DNA of 36,588 nucleotides from a virus, in the IMG/VR virus record IMGVR_UViG_3300043434_000225, positions 1-36,588 of that record; one strand, 5' to 3'. The notes beneath the pieces were generated by a model. It searched no databases, was not told where the DNA came from, and saw nothing but the letters and a program-made list of their open reading frames with translations. Position 1 is the first letter of the stretch. Every line of letters starts with the position of its first letter. The position numbers and the translations under genes were made by a program. Positions 10,483 through 19,094 of the stretch are shown here, one piece after another.

Positions 10483-12528
10483 CTATGCTACATAGTCAAT
10501 AAACTTACTCAAGAGAACTCGAGAAGTCTTACGCTTGTTTAAAGTTTTGCTGAACTGTCTAGCGATCGCTGACGCTGTAGATCCAGCAGTTACACCGTCT
10601 AAGCTACCGTTATCGATCTTAGATTGAGCTGGAACGATAAACAATTCATCGCGACCAGTACCTTTCAAGGAAGCGTAGCCTCTAGACTTCATTTCCTTTT
10701 TCATACGATCCATTGTCAATGAGATGTTTGTCAACTCGTCACGGTTATAGTGCGCCATTAGAGCTGAACTTAAAGCATGGTAGCTAGTTCCTGTTACATA
10801 GAAACCAAGAGTAGTAGCGTCGTAGCGCTCCTTAATCATTTGCAGGAAAGCACGAGTATACAACTCTGAGTCGTATCTATTCACATTGTAAGACTTACCA
10901 GTAACTTCATCCAACAAGAATTCACGGATACCAATACCACTATCATAGTCACGACGGCTAGGACCACCGCCAACAGGACCTAGTGTTTCACCTTGACCAT
11001 CAGTCAGAGTAATGAACGTCAACTTCTCAATGTTGTTTTGTTTCTTGAACTGACCAACATAGTCAGTCATGTAGTTCAAAGCACTGTTAAGTGGAGTACC
11101 ATTTAATGGTAACACTTCTTGACCAATAGTCTTCAACCAAGTGATCGCAGAATTGAATTCAGAAGACGTTTGTTTGTGACTAAAGAATTCCAACAGAGCC
11201 ATAGTACCATAGTTAACTGACAGTGTACCGGCTTCTTCGACAAAGTTTCTATCTCTAAGAGCGTCTTGTTCAGGAATTCTAAAGTTGTCACTGAATGCTA
11301 ACACTTGGAATGGGATCTGAGCTGAACGACAGAACATCGCCAAATTGATTACTTGATCCAATGTTTGCTGAATATAGTTGCTCATAGAACCAGACCAGTC
11401 TAACAAGAACAACATACCATGGTTCTTACCGTTCTTTACTGTAGAAACACGTTTAAACAAGTCGTCCTTCATAGTGTATGCATAAATCTTACGCATATCT
11501 AATTGACCAGTCTTAGAAACTATTGTACGTTTGTAAGCAGTAGCAGCTTTCTTCATCTCGAATTCTTTGATGAGGTAGCTTACAACTGGCTTAGAACCGT
11601 CCTTCATGTCCTTGACTTTTTGCAATTTTTGTGATGACACTGAGTAACGTTCTGGACCATAAATTGTTCGATGGCGCACGACACGTTCTTCAACTCGTTT
11701 AACAAGTTCTTTATAAGGTACTAAAGGATTGTACGCGAACTTACCGGGTTTGTAGTAAACATAACGAGTCTTAGAGTCAGCAAGTTCACCTACACGTTTT
11801 TGGTAAGTATTTTCAGTCTTAGCTTCCATCATCTCTTCTAGAGAGTCTGCGCCTTGGCAACCATCACCATAGGAAGTAGATTCTTCACCTTCATCTGAAA
11901 TATCTTCTTGTTCATCAGGATTATTACCGGATGCTTGAGCATTCGCTTCAGCCTCTTCCATTTTTTCTTCTAAGTCTTCCTTAGTGTAGTCAAAAATTTC
12001 CTTAGCTAGAGCAATTACGTCTTGAATAGTTTCAGTACGTTCTGCACGATGTACAAAGTCCTGTTCAGCTTTGGTAAATTCCATACCAGCAGCGTAACCT
12101 ACTTTGAAGTGAAGATTGATTTTGTCAATCAACAGCAAGTTGTCAACATCCAAGGACGACATACCAAAGAAGTCCTTGTCGTTTAGTTCTTTATAACCTG
12201 CGTTGAAAGTCTTACGAATACCTGGGTACTTACGTTTCATCAGTTTTTCGATGCGTACGTCTTCAAGCACGTTCAAGTAACCTTGGAAAGCACGGGAATA
12301 CTCAGTGTTTGTGAACTCGTTTTCCATGTACTCCATTGAAGTGTATAATGCATGACCTACTTCGTGACCCACTAGCATACCAATCAGGTCGTTAGAAGCT
12401 TCCTTCCAGATAGGAAGAGTCAAGACGCGGTCCTTAATATTAAAGGATGCAGTTTCTACGTTAGCTTGAACGACCGTAATATCTTCGTTAGCTAGCAGTT
12501 TTGCGATTAAGTCAGTTGCGTTATTCAT
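10483..12528 (-). CDS. cobT-like: CobT-like protein: HEXXH metallopeptidase-like domain plus VWA domain
   Basis: A 681-aa protein. Residues 54-61 (GHEVGHAL) carry a zinc-peptidase HEXXH, followed by NVLEDVRIEKLMKRKYPG (86-103), where a Glu could be the third ligand. An acidic linker spans about 185-245. A VWA domain starts near 370 with the MIDAS motif DWSGSMS (377-383); the later TLTDGQGE could supply another MIDAS residue. It lies upstream of the AAA+ ATPase and resembles CobT-type VWA partners. It may be a substrate adaptor or a regulated protease; the zinc site looks intact, but activity is unproven. Confidence 0.85.
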   Translation of the reverse strand: MNNATDLIAKLLANEDITVVQANVETASFNIKDRVLTLPIWKEASNDLIGMLVGHEVGHALYTSMEYMENEFTNTEYSRAFQGYLNVLEDVRIEKLMKRKYPGIRKTFNAGYKELNDKDFFGMSSLDVDNLLLIDKINLHFKVGYAAGMEFTKAEQDFVHRAERTETIQDVIALAKEIFDYTKEDLEEKMEEAEANAQASGNNPDEQEDISDEGEESTSYGDGCQGADSLEEMMEAKTENTYQKRVGELADSKTRYVYYKPGKFAYNPLVPYKELVKRVEERVVRHRTIYGPERYSVSSQKLQKVKDMKDGSKPVVSYLIKEFEMKKAATAYKRTIVSKTGQLDMRKIYAYTMKDDLFKRVSTVKNGKNHGMLFLLDWSGSMSNYIQQTLDQVINLAMFCRSAQIPFQVLAFSDNFRIPEQDALRDRNFVEEAGTLSVNYGTMALLEFFSHKQTSSEFNSAITWLKTIGQEVLPLNGTPLNSALNYMTDYVGQFKKQNNIEKLTFITLTDGQGETLGPVGGGPSRRDYDSGIGIREFLLDEVTGKSYNVNRYDSELYTRAFLQMIKERYDATTLGFYVTGTSYHALSSALMAHYNRDELTNISLTMDRMKKEMKSRGYASLKGTGRDELFIVPAQSKIDNGSLDGVTAGSTASAIARQFSKTLNKRKTSRVLLSKFIDYVA

Positions 12529-12557
12529 AATCTACTCGTTTCATCAATTTATGATAT

Positions 12558-12592
12558 ATTATACCCTAATTTATAATTAAAGTACACAGTTA
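12558..12592 (-). promoter_or_regulatory. Early-type promoter, copy 6 (VWA operon)
   Basis: Minus strand: AACTGTGTACTTTAATTA, spacer, TATAAT (12558-12563). Two TTGTAAC repeats (plus strand 12595-12601 and 12606-12612) lie directly upstream, as at copy 4. Confidence 0.7.
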
Positions 12593-12612
12593 AATTGTAA
12601 CTGAATTGTAAC

Positions 12613-12768
12613 TTATTGAGGATTTAAGTCATGTAGAGTGATGGAAGATTTTTGTACTTCCGGATGATTATTTAAGAAAATGTTTAAGTTTTCTAAAGAT
12701 GTAAATAGTTCCATGAATGTATGTTTTTGTGATGGAATAGTTGCATGTAAGATATAAATTGTTTGCAT
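12613..12768 (-). CDS. Hypothetical protein, 51 aa
   Basis: Starts MQTIYILHATIPSQKHTFME and ends NPQ. AAGGAG stands 8 nt before the ATG at 12766-12768, and an early-type promoter is 28 nt upstream, so the reading frame is well supported despite its size. No function recognised. It is followed by the promoter of the VWA gene. Confidence 0.65.
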   Translation of the reverse strand: MQTIYILHATIPSQKHTFMELFTSLENLNIFLNNHPEVQKSSITLHDLNPQ

Positions 12769-12795
12769 AATTAAGCTCCTTCTCAATAATGTTTA

Positions 12796-12829
12796 ATTAT
12801 ACACTGGACCCTAATTAATGTAAACAGTT
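12796..12829 (-). promoter_or_regulatory. Early-type promoter, copy 7
   Basis: Minus strand: AACTGTTTACATTAATTAG, spacer, TATAAT (12796-12801). Here the -35 is TTTACA, one base from TTGACA. It drives the 51-aa gene. Confidence 0.72.
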
Positions 12830-12875
12830 ATTTTTGACTCGCAGGTCTTAGGCTCCGGAATACCAGTATAGGATA

Positions 12876-12910
12876 ATTATACACAAAATCCTATTAAATG
12901 TACACAGTTT
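12876..12910 (-). promoter_or_regulatory. Early-type promoter, copy 8, in tandem with copy 7
   Basis: Minus strand: AACTGTGTACATTTAATAG, spacer, TATAAT (12876-12881). It stands 80 bp upstream of copy 7 with no gene between. The 12802-12875 stretch it would transcribe contains no reading frame, only short GC-rich pairings such as GACCTGCGAGTC. Confidence 0.65.
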
Positions 12911-12914
12911 TGTG

Positions 12915-12981
12915 CTAAAAACAACAAAGCCTTTAGAATCAATCACTTATGAAAATCTAAGTAATTGAAACCAAAGGCTTT
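12915..12981 (-). terminator. Strong terminator after gp46
   Basis: Minus strand: AAAGCCTTT pairs with AAAGGCTTT (9 bp, plus-strand limits 12926-12981), and inside it TCAATTACTTA pairs with TAAGTGATTGA. A TTGTTGTTTTT tract follows. It closes the gp55-gp47-gp46 transcript. Confidence 0.85.
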
Positions 12982-13000
12982 CCGGCTGGTATAGAACCGT

Positions 13001-14719
13001 TTACGTATTTTGCTTTATGGTACTAAAGTCATTATGCTTCTCGAAGCGAATCGTGTTTTTAAACTTATCCATCAGGATATCACCCTTATGAGATATAACG
13101 AACACGTTTGTATTCTCTCCAAGTTGATCCATGACAGTCAGGAAGTAGTCTGTACCTGCTACGTCTAGACTTGAATCAAATATCTCATCTAGAATCAAAA
13201 GGTTCGTGTTCACAGAGTTTTTCATCTTAGCGATCTGTCTCCATGTAAACAAGATAGCCAAGTCAATTCTCATCTTCTCACCTTCAGAGAACGAAGCATA
13301 CGTAAACTCATCTCTGAATCTTGACTTGATAGTTTCGTTGAATGACTCATCAAGCTCAAACTTAACAAAGAAGTCCATCGCAGTTAGATAAACATTAATA
13401 AGCTTATTCATGGCTGGTAGGTATTCTTTGATGATCGAAGTCTTGATGCCGGTATCTCTAAGAAGCATGGCAGCAATGTCTTGTAACTTCTGCTCTTCTT
13501 GCAGTTCTATCTTTGCAGAGTTTTTCATAAGAGCATGATGAGCGATATCTTGCAGCTTTGCTTTCTCAGGTTCGATGTCTGTCTGCATGTTAGCTTGCTC
13601 TAACTCAGAGTTCAACTGTGTAAGACTCTGTTCTAGGATACGAATAGATGAAGTCTCAGTAGAGATATTAATGTTGATGTCTTTAATCTTAGTTAAACAT
13701 TCATTCAACTTAGTATGTGTCTCAAGTAACTTATCCTGTGCTGCCTTAACGGTCTTCATGTTTTCAAGCTGAGCTTCCTTGTCAGTTAACAAGTCACTTA
13801 CGATCTTCTCTTTATGCTCATGATCGATACCTTGAGCGCATGAAGGACAAACCTCGTTACTGTTAAAGAAGTTGATGTTGGTGTCTAGCTGATTGACCGT
13901 AGTTTCTAGCTTAGTAAACGCTTTTTGAACTTTACCTAAGTTAGTACTTAACTCGGTCTCATCCGGCATCTCTGCACTAACTTTACTGAATTCTTCACGA
14001 AGACTCTCGATCTTTTGATTGTGAGCAGCCATTTGAACCTTGATGCCTTCAATCTTTACATTGATCGCTTGGATGTTTTGCTGTTGAGAGTTTTGAAGAG
14101 CCTTGAGCACGGTCTGTTGTGCCTTGGCCTGTTCCGTAAGGATACGGATCTCAGTCTCAATCGATTGTAATTGTTCCTTTGTTCCAATCATTTTCTCCTT
14201 AAGGATTTGGTTCATAGTAGAGAATATCTTTATGTCAAGAATGTCTTCAATAACTTCTCTACGCTGACCTGTTGGAAGCTGCATAAATGGCACGAACGAA
14301 GCAGATCCAAGAATAACTACTTGTGTAAATGTCTTATAGTTCAGCTTCAAGATCTGTTGCTCAAGAACTTTTTGGTAGTCCTTAGCAGCTGCATCTTGAT
14401 TGATTAGCTCGCCATTCTGCCAGATCTCAAACACCGCAGGCTTGATGCCTCGAATGATTTTATAACTGACAGGACCAATGTCAAACTCAATCTCTACTAG
14501 ACAGTTCTTTTGGTTGATAGAGTTAACCAACTGTGGTCTGTTGATGTCTCTGAATGGTTTGTTGAATAAGACAAAACAGAGGGCGTCTAGAATCGTAGAC
14601 TTACCCTCTCCATTCTTACCTACGATCAACGTAGATGAGTTCTCATTTAGATTAACTTTATTTGGTGTGTTACCAGTAGATAAAAAGTTTTTCCATGATA
14701 TAGTTTTAAAGATTATCAT
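13001..14719 (-). CDS. 46: Recombination endonuclease subunit gp46 (Rad50/SbcC-like)
   Basis: A 572-aa SMC-type ATPase. Walker A GKNGEGKS is at 34-41, long coiled coils flank a zinc hook CPSC (Cys291 and Cys294), the signature FSEGEKMRIDLA follows, then Walker B LLILDEIFDSSLD. With gp47 it resects DNA ends for recombination-dependent replication. The start is the ATG at 14717-14719, which overlaps the upstream stop by 4 nt and follows GGAAGG; it matches the T4 start MKNF-type pattern (IIFKTISWKNFLSTGN). Confidence 0.96.
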   Translation of the reverse strand: MIIFKTISWKNFLSTGNTPNKVNLNENSSTLIVGKNGEGKSTILDALCFVLFNKPFRDINRPQLVNSINQKNCLVEIEFDIGPVSYKIIRGIKPAVFEIWQNGELINQDAAAKDYQKVLEQQILKLNYKTFTQVVILGSASFVPFMQLPTGQRREVIEDILDIKIFSTMNQILKEKMIGTKEQLQSIETEIRILTEQAKAQQTVLKALQNSQQQNIQAINVKIEGIKVQMAAHNQKIESLREEFSKVSAEMPDETELSTNLGKVQKAFTKLETTVNQLDTNINFFNSNEVCPSCAQGIDHEHKEKIVSDLLTDKEAQLENMKTVKAAQDKLLETHTKLNECLTKIKDININISTETSSIRILEQSLTQLNSELEQANMQTDIEPEKAKLQDIAHHALMKNSAKIELQEEQKLQDIAAMLLRDTGIKTSIIKEYLPAMNKLINVYLTAMDFFVKFELDESFNETIKSRFRDEFTYASFSEGEKMRIDLAILFTWRQIAKMKNSVNTNLLILDEIFDSSLDVAGTDYFLTVMDQLGENTNVFVISHKGDILMDKFKNTIRFEKHNDFSTIKQNT

Positions 14720-15099
14720 TGAACCTTCCACTTGAAGCCAAGTAATTTATACATTAATCTTTTAATTATAAATGGTTTCTTATTTAAAGTAAAAGTAATT
14801 TCCGGTGTTTCTAATCCTTGGGTTGATAGCTTAGGTACAGTCATCTCATTAGCTGTAACCCAAACAGCAGATGTACCACCATTACCTATGGTTAGTACCT
14901 GCCCTGGTTGGTTTACTAGACTTAACTTATACTTTTGATGATCGTATTCTTTTGTTCTAGTGTAGTCTAAATCTAGTTCAATCTGCTCTGTGAGAGGCCA
15001 AAAGAATTCAATTTGTTTTTGATTTGGATTATAGTCATCAAGAACAGTTCGCTTTGGCCACGTGTCTAGTATTCCATCATCATTCCATGTCTGTGGCAT
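14716..15099 (-). CDS. Hypothetical protein, 127 aa, between gp47 and gp46
   Basis: Starts MPQTWNDDGILDTWPKRTVL. The body is beta-rich (KLSLVNQPGQVLTIGNGGTS) with a basic C-terminal end. It is coupled to gp46 by a 4-nt overlap and overlaps the upstream small gene by 20 nt. T4 also has small genes between 46 and 47, but I cannot match this one. Confidence 0.7.
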   Translation of the reverse strand: MPQTWNDDGILDTWPKRTVLDDYNPNQKQIEFFWPLTEQIELDLDYTRTKEYDHQKYKLSLVNQPGQVLTIGNGGTSAVWVTANEMTVPKLSTQGLETPEITFTLNKKPFIIKRLMYKLLGFKWKVQ

Positions 15100-15256
15100 C
15101 TTTAAACTCCTCTAAAGCTTTAATTAAATCTGGAATACATCTTCTATCTAAACTTAAAAATACTGGCTCTTTATACTTAAGCAACTGAATCATTAACAGA
15201 TCATCTTTAATGCTTAACTTAAGATAGTTCTTACCACTTGGTTCGTTGATATACAT
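15080..15256 (-). CDS. Hypothetical protein, 58 aa
   Basis: Starts MYINEPSGKNYLKLSIKDDL. Its ATG shares a base with the gp47 stop codon (TAATG), so translation is coupled. It ends 20 nt inside the next gene. Unknown function; the tight packing supports it as real. Confidence 0.68.
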   Translation of the reverse strand: MYINEPSGKNYLKLSIKDDLLMIQLLKYKEPVFLSLDRRCIPDLIKALEEFKDATDME

Positions 15257-16302
15257 TATGCTACCTCCTTGTTCAAGGCTTCGATGTACAACTCTTTCAT
15301 AACCTTCTTGATTGCTTCTTTGTCTTCTGAAGTCTGTACTGACTCGATGTAGTTGTCTAGGATCGACATCGTATCTTCTAGATTAATCTGGTCAGAGACA
15401 GTACCTTCATTGAACTCAGATAGGTCCTCGATGATTTTAACTTCAGCAGGATCTTGGTTATAGACGTCAGTAATATATTGATCGAACGCAAACAAGTTAG
15501 TTTTATTGATAACTACAACCTTGACGTACTTGTCTTTAAGGTCTCGCTCGCTAATGATAACGTCTCGGTCGTCATATATCAATTTGGTATGAATGGTAAA
15601 TGGATTCTGAACAAAATCTAATTCTCTAGATTCAGTATCGAACACAGAGAATCCACGAGGATCATAAGCATCCTGCCATGTCATCTCATATGGTGTACCA
15701 ATGTACTCGATGTTCTCAGCTTTCGACCTAGTATGATAGTGTCCTGATAGAACTCTTTCGTACTTAGCAAACATATCATGAGACAGACCCTCTTCAGCAG
15801 TCATGCCACGATACATTGGAAAACCAGCGATCTCAAAGTGACCAAAGCACAGGTCAGACTTACTATTATCGATGAACTCAAATACTTCTTTCTCATTTTC
15901 TTTACAGATCCATGGGATAATATCTATCGTAGTTCCATCAATAGTGTATGTGAATGGATCGGATATCAATAAGATGTTTTCGTATTCACCAAGGATTAAA
16001 CCTGACGAGCTTACTTTAAGAGATTCTTTCCAATAGATGTCATGGTTTCCAAGTAGAGTAATTAACTGAATCCCACGAGCTTCTAGTTCATCAAAGAAGT
16101 AGCGCTTACATTCAGATAGAGAATTAAAATTGATAAACTTACGACGATCAAATAAATCACCAAGCTGAAATACAAGTCTAATGTTGTTCTCTTCACAGTA
16201 AGGAAAGAACATCGTTGAATAAAACTTCTCAAAGTACTTATGGAAATTAGTTGAGTCATTACGTACTCCAAAATGCGTATCACCTAAGATTGCAAATTTC
16301 AT
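15256..16302 (-). CDS. 47: Recombination endonuclease subunit gp47 (Mre11/SbcD-like)
   Basis: A 348-aa metallophosphoesterase. The metal-binding motifs are GDTH (residues 7-10), GDLFDRR (48-54), GNHD (85-88), GHFE and GHYH. It is the nuclease partner of gp46. The length matches T4 gp47 (339 aa). It overlaps the gp55 stop by 4 nt, giving a gp55-gp47-gp46 operon. Confidence 0.97.
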   Translation of the reverse strand: MKFAILGDTHFGVRNDSTNFHKYFEKFYSTMFFPYCEENNIRLVFQLGDLFDRRKFINFNSLSECKRYFFDELEARGIQLITLLGNHDIYWKESLKVSSSGLILGEYENILLISDPFTYTIDGTTIDIIPWICKENEKEVFEFIDNSKSDLCFGHFEIAGFPMYRGMTAEEGLSHDMFAKYERVLSGHYHTRSKAENIEYIGTPYEMTWQDAYDPRGFSVFDTESRELDFVQNPFTIHTKLIYDDRDVIISERDLKDKYVKVVVINKTNLFAFDQYITDVYNQDPAEVKIIEDLSEFNEGTVSDQINLEDTMSILDNYIESVQTSEDKEAIKKVMKELYIEALNKEVA

Positions 16303-16856
16303 TCAGAATCCTCTACAAATAATTCATCTAATGAAGCCTGTTTCTTTTTACGCTTAGCTTTCTTTTTCTCTTCATAGTCATGGTCGAATGTACCATGGTT
16401 CTGCATGAAGCCAATGTATGTATTATGGAAGTCATCGTCTCCACCCATGTCATGGTCTTGTAACTCAAACTGTTCGATTGTGTTATCCCTGATTAACTTC
16501 CCACGAATGTAAGATTGCTTTTTCTCTTTATCGATACGACGTAAGAAAGCGTACCATACGATCTGTGTAAAGTATGCAAATGGGTTCTTAGATTTTTCTG
16601 GATCAAAGTTATCGAAGTATTGAATACAGTTCTCGATGCCGTCAAGGATCATGTCGTCCTTATACGAGTAATTAATAAAGTTTGGACTGTTAGAAAGCTT
16701 TGTAGCAATCTTTAGGATGCATTCGCCGAGATAATTTGGAATAACTGGTTTCTCTTCACCAGACTCTTCAGCTTCTCTGCATGCTTGTTTGTAGACCAAG
16801 ATCTCCTGAAGGAACTTTGCGTTGTCTACATAATGTACTGGTTTTTTAGCGGCCAT
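16299..16856 (-). CDS. 55: Late transcription sigma factor gp55
   Basis: A 185-aa divergent sigma factor that directs host RNA polymerase to TATAAATA promoters, activated by the gp45 clamp. The core matches T4 gp55: YKDDMILDGIENCIQYFDNFDP, PFAYFTQIVWYAFLRRIDKE and KKQSYIRGKL. The C-terminus ends in ASLDELFVEDSE; in T4 the gp55 C-terminus contacts the clamp through a short hydrophobic/acidic segment, and SLDELF fits that. TATAAATA elements before several virion genes are its expected targets. Confidence 0.96.
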   Translation of the reverse strand: MAAKKPVHYVDNAKFLQEILVYKQACREAEESGEEKPVIPNYLGECILKIATKLSNSPNFINYSYKDDMILDGIENCIQYFDNFDPEKSKNPFAYFTQIVWYAFLRRIDKEKKQSYIRGKLIRDNTIEQFELQDHDMGGDDDFHNTYIGFMQNHGTFDHDYEEKKKAKRKKKQASLDELFVEDSE

Positions 16857-16884
16857 ATTTCACTTTCAAATTCAACATATGTCT

Positions 16885-16915
16885 ATTATAATATAAGTTT
16901 AAATTTTTGTACAAT
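16885..16915 (-). promoter_or_regulatory. Probable early-type promoter before gp55
   Basis: TGTACA, spacer, TATAAT (16885-16890) with the same spacing as the other copies, but TTAATTAG is replaced by AAAATTTA. A weaker member of the family. The 167-nt gap 16857-17023 holds nothing else I can identify. Confidence 0.5.
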
Positions 16916-17023
16916 AATAAACTCGTAGTTTACTTTTAAATAATTTTTTAAACTAAAAATAATTGTACATAAATTTTGGGACAGTGTATTATATCTATAT
17001 CGGGTCTATCAACTAAGTAATGT

Positions 17024-17467
17024 TTAATGTATTGATTTACTGTTGTCATCGATGAATATAGAATCTGTTTCTTCTGTTTGATTGTCTTCATAAGATACCT
17101 GATCACCAAATATATTACCTAACTGATTTAATGCGTCTTTTAATTCCTCAGCTGTAGTTGGACCAGTAGGGTCTATCCCAGTAAGAAAGTCTTCAACAGC
17201 AACTTTGTATGTATCGTAGTAACGCTCACTTAGGTTCTTAATGAAAACAACTTGAGACTTAGCAAACGTATATTCATCGTCAGCCGCAAAATGGGTGTAT
17301 GGAGCAAGAGAGATAGCTTCTAAGACTCTACCTTCTTTAAGTTTTGGTATAGCTTTTACTAACATTGGAAAGAGAACTAAAATGTGGGTTTCATCTTCAC
17401 CAACAAATGTGCAAAGAAGCTCATCCCCATTTATTAATTTTAGAACTGCGTATTGCGGAGAGTTCAT
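17024..17467 (-). CDS. Sm-like fold protein, paralogue of the gene at 204-509
   Basis: A 147-aa protein: an N-terminal strand-rich domain (YAVLKLINGDELLCTFVGED, ISLAPYTHFAADD) and an acidic C-terminal extension from about residue 105. It shares order and spacing of conserved residues with the 101-aa protein at the left end. Genes of this kind sit next to uvsW in T4-like cyanophages. RNA binding is possible by analogy with LSm proteins, not shown. It overlaps the uvsW stop by 4 nt. Confidence 0.72.
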   Translation of the reverse strand: MNSPQYAVLKLINGDELLCTFVGEDETHILVLFPMLVKAIPKLKEGRVLEAISLAPYTHFAADDEYTFAKSQVVFIKNLSERYYDTYKVAVEDFLTGIDPTGPTTAEELKDALNQLGNIFGDQVSYEDNQTEETDSIFIDDNSKSIH

Positions 17468-18963
17468 AGTTGTATTGGATATATCTTATAAGGAAACTTT
17501 TCCTCTGAATATATCTTCACCCTTTCTAACATATGGTTAATGGTATGGTTCTTGTGAGACTTATAGGACAAATCGTCAGCAATATCAAATAAACGAAGAA
17601 GTGACTTACCATCTTTTAGTCTCAAACCACGACCAATCGACTGTAAGTTAGTTATCTTAGACTTCGTAGGAGAAGCAAAAATAACATTTTCAATTCCTCT
17701 AATATTTATACCTGTAGAAAAGGTTGCATAGGAGGCTAGAATGATAGCATTTTTACCTGAATTTTCGGCGGTGTGTCTGATCTCTTCTCGATCTAGAACG
17801 TTAACTCCACCATGAACATAGTGAACGTCAGTTCCTTCAGGAGCTTTATGTTTAAGCATATCATAGAGTATATCACCGTGCTTTTCAATGTACCTAAACA
17901 GAACTAAAGTAACTCCCTTTTGTTTTAATGCAAGGTTAGTAATGAATTTATTTCGAGCTTCATTAGAGACAATAAAATCTATCTCTTCTTGATAATTCAT
18001 TCCCTTGTTTTCTTTTCTAATTTGCTCTGAGTACTGAAGCATCAAACAAGAGATTTCAATGTTAACTACTGAACCTTGGTCCATTAATTGCTTAGTCGTA
18101 ATTACTCGATGAACAGGACCAAACAAACCTTCGAGAGTCAATTGATTTAATTGCTTGTCGTCAAGAGTTCCTGTTGTACCGATTCTGTACTTAACATGCT
18201 GCATTCTCTCCATGATAGTAATCAAAGAGGTAGCTTTAAACTGATGAGCCTCGTCTCCAATCACGGCATCAAACTGTTCAAACCAATCTTTTGGTTGTTT
18301 GTAGATAGACTGCCAAGTAGTAATAAGAACATCTGAGTGCATCGTTCTTGTGAAGCCTGAGTATAACTTTTGGCACCGTTGATCGACTTCAAAACCATTG
18401 TGTGAGGAATAGTCTTTGAAGTCAGAATACATCTGCTCAACTAGTGAGGTCGTAGGAACGACAACGATACACTTTCTGCCCTCTTCTAGGTGATGTCTTA
18501 ATAGACAATAAATCATAAACGACTTACCTGATGCAGTAGGAGATAGAAGTACAGTTCTGTTTACATTTAATGCATGATTGACAGCTTCAACTTGATAGTC
18601 ACGAGCAGGAATAGGTTCACCGCGAGCGTGCATATTCAAAGCATTAATGAATGTTTGTGTTTCTTCTAGTGAATATTCATTAGGTTCGTAAACTTTAGGA
18701 TACTCTTCCGTTGAATGGAAGGTTAACTCGTAGTTGTTTCGTCTACAGAATTCTACTAGGTAGTTGAATAGACATACGTATAAAGTTTTTCTAATGATAG
18801 AATATAAGCGAATTTTTCCATCCCATAGCCTAGCTTTGAATTTAGGAGTGAAGCGAGCCCCAGGAACTTCGTATGTAAAGAACATCTCTAGTTCTTGCTC
18901 GCATCCAGGGTCTCCATAGACTCTTAGATGTACTTCACTTATTTTTTCTACTGTTAGTTTCAT
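17464..18963 (-). CDS. uvsW: Superfamily 2 helicase UvsW
   Basis: A 499-aa helicase that unwinds R-loops and migrates branched DNA, and in T4 ends origin-dependent initiation. Walker A SPTASGKS is at 141-148, the DEAH box at 237-240, followed by GTTGTLDDKQ (motif III) and QSIGRGLRLKDGKS (motif VI). The N-terminal part before residue 115 is the DNA-binding domain. The length matches T4 UvsW (about 500 aa). It overlaps its small upstream gene by 4 nt. Confidence 0.96.
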   Translation of the reverse strand: MKLTVEKISEVHLRVYGDPGCEQELEMFFTYEVPGARFTPKFKARLWDGKIRLYSIIRKTLYVCLFNYLVEFCRRNNYELTFHSTEEYPKVYEPNEYSLEETQTFINALNMHARGEPIPARDYQVEAVNHALNVNRTVLLSPTASGKSFMIYCLLRHHLEEGRKCIVVVPTTSLVEQMYSDFKDYSSHNGFEVDQRCQKLYSGFTRTMHSDVLITTWQSIYKQPKDWFEQFDAVIGDEAHQFKATSLITIMERMQHVKYRIGTTGTLDDKQLNQLTLEGLFGPVHRVITTKQLMDQGSVVNIEISCLMLQYSEQIRKENKGMNYQEEIDFIVSNEARNKFITNLALKQKGVTLVLFRYIEKHGDILYDMLKHKAPEGTDVHYVHGGVNVLDREEIRHTAENSGKNAIILASYATFSTGINIRGIENVIFASPTKSKITNLQSIGRGLRLKDGKSLLRLFDIADDLSYKSHKNHTINHMLERVKIYSEEKFPYKIYPIQL

Positions 18964-19094
18964 TTTTTCTTAATGTAAATAGTACCAGCTTCTGTAATTA
19001 ATACTTCATGATTCTTGTATAACTCTTTAATCAACTCAGCCACTTTCTTTTCATTGTCAGTCGGCGTAAACTGAACTTTAATCCATTCTTTCAT
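18960..19094 (-). CDS. Small protein between uvsY and uvsW, 44 aa
   Basis: Starts MKEWIKVQFTPTDNEKKVAE and ends in a Lys-rich tail. It is coupled on both sides: its ATG overlaps the uvsY stop (TGATG) and its stop overlaps the uvsW start (ATGA). It occupies a place similar to small uvsW-linked genes of T4, but I cannot confirm homology with uvsW.1. Confidence 0.68.
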   Translation of the reverse strand: MKEWIKVQFTPTDNEKKVAELIKELYKNHEVLITEAGTIYIKKK

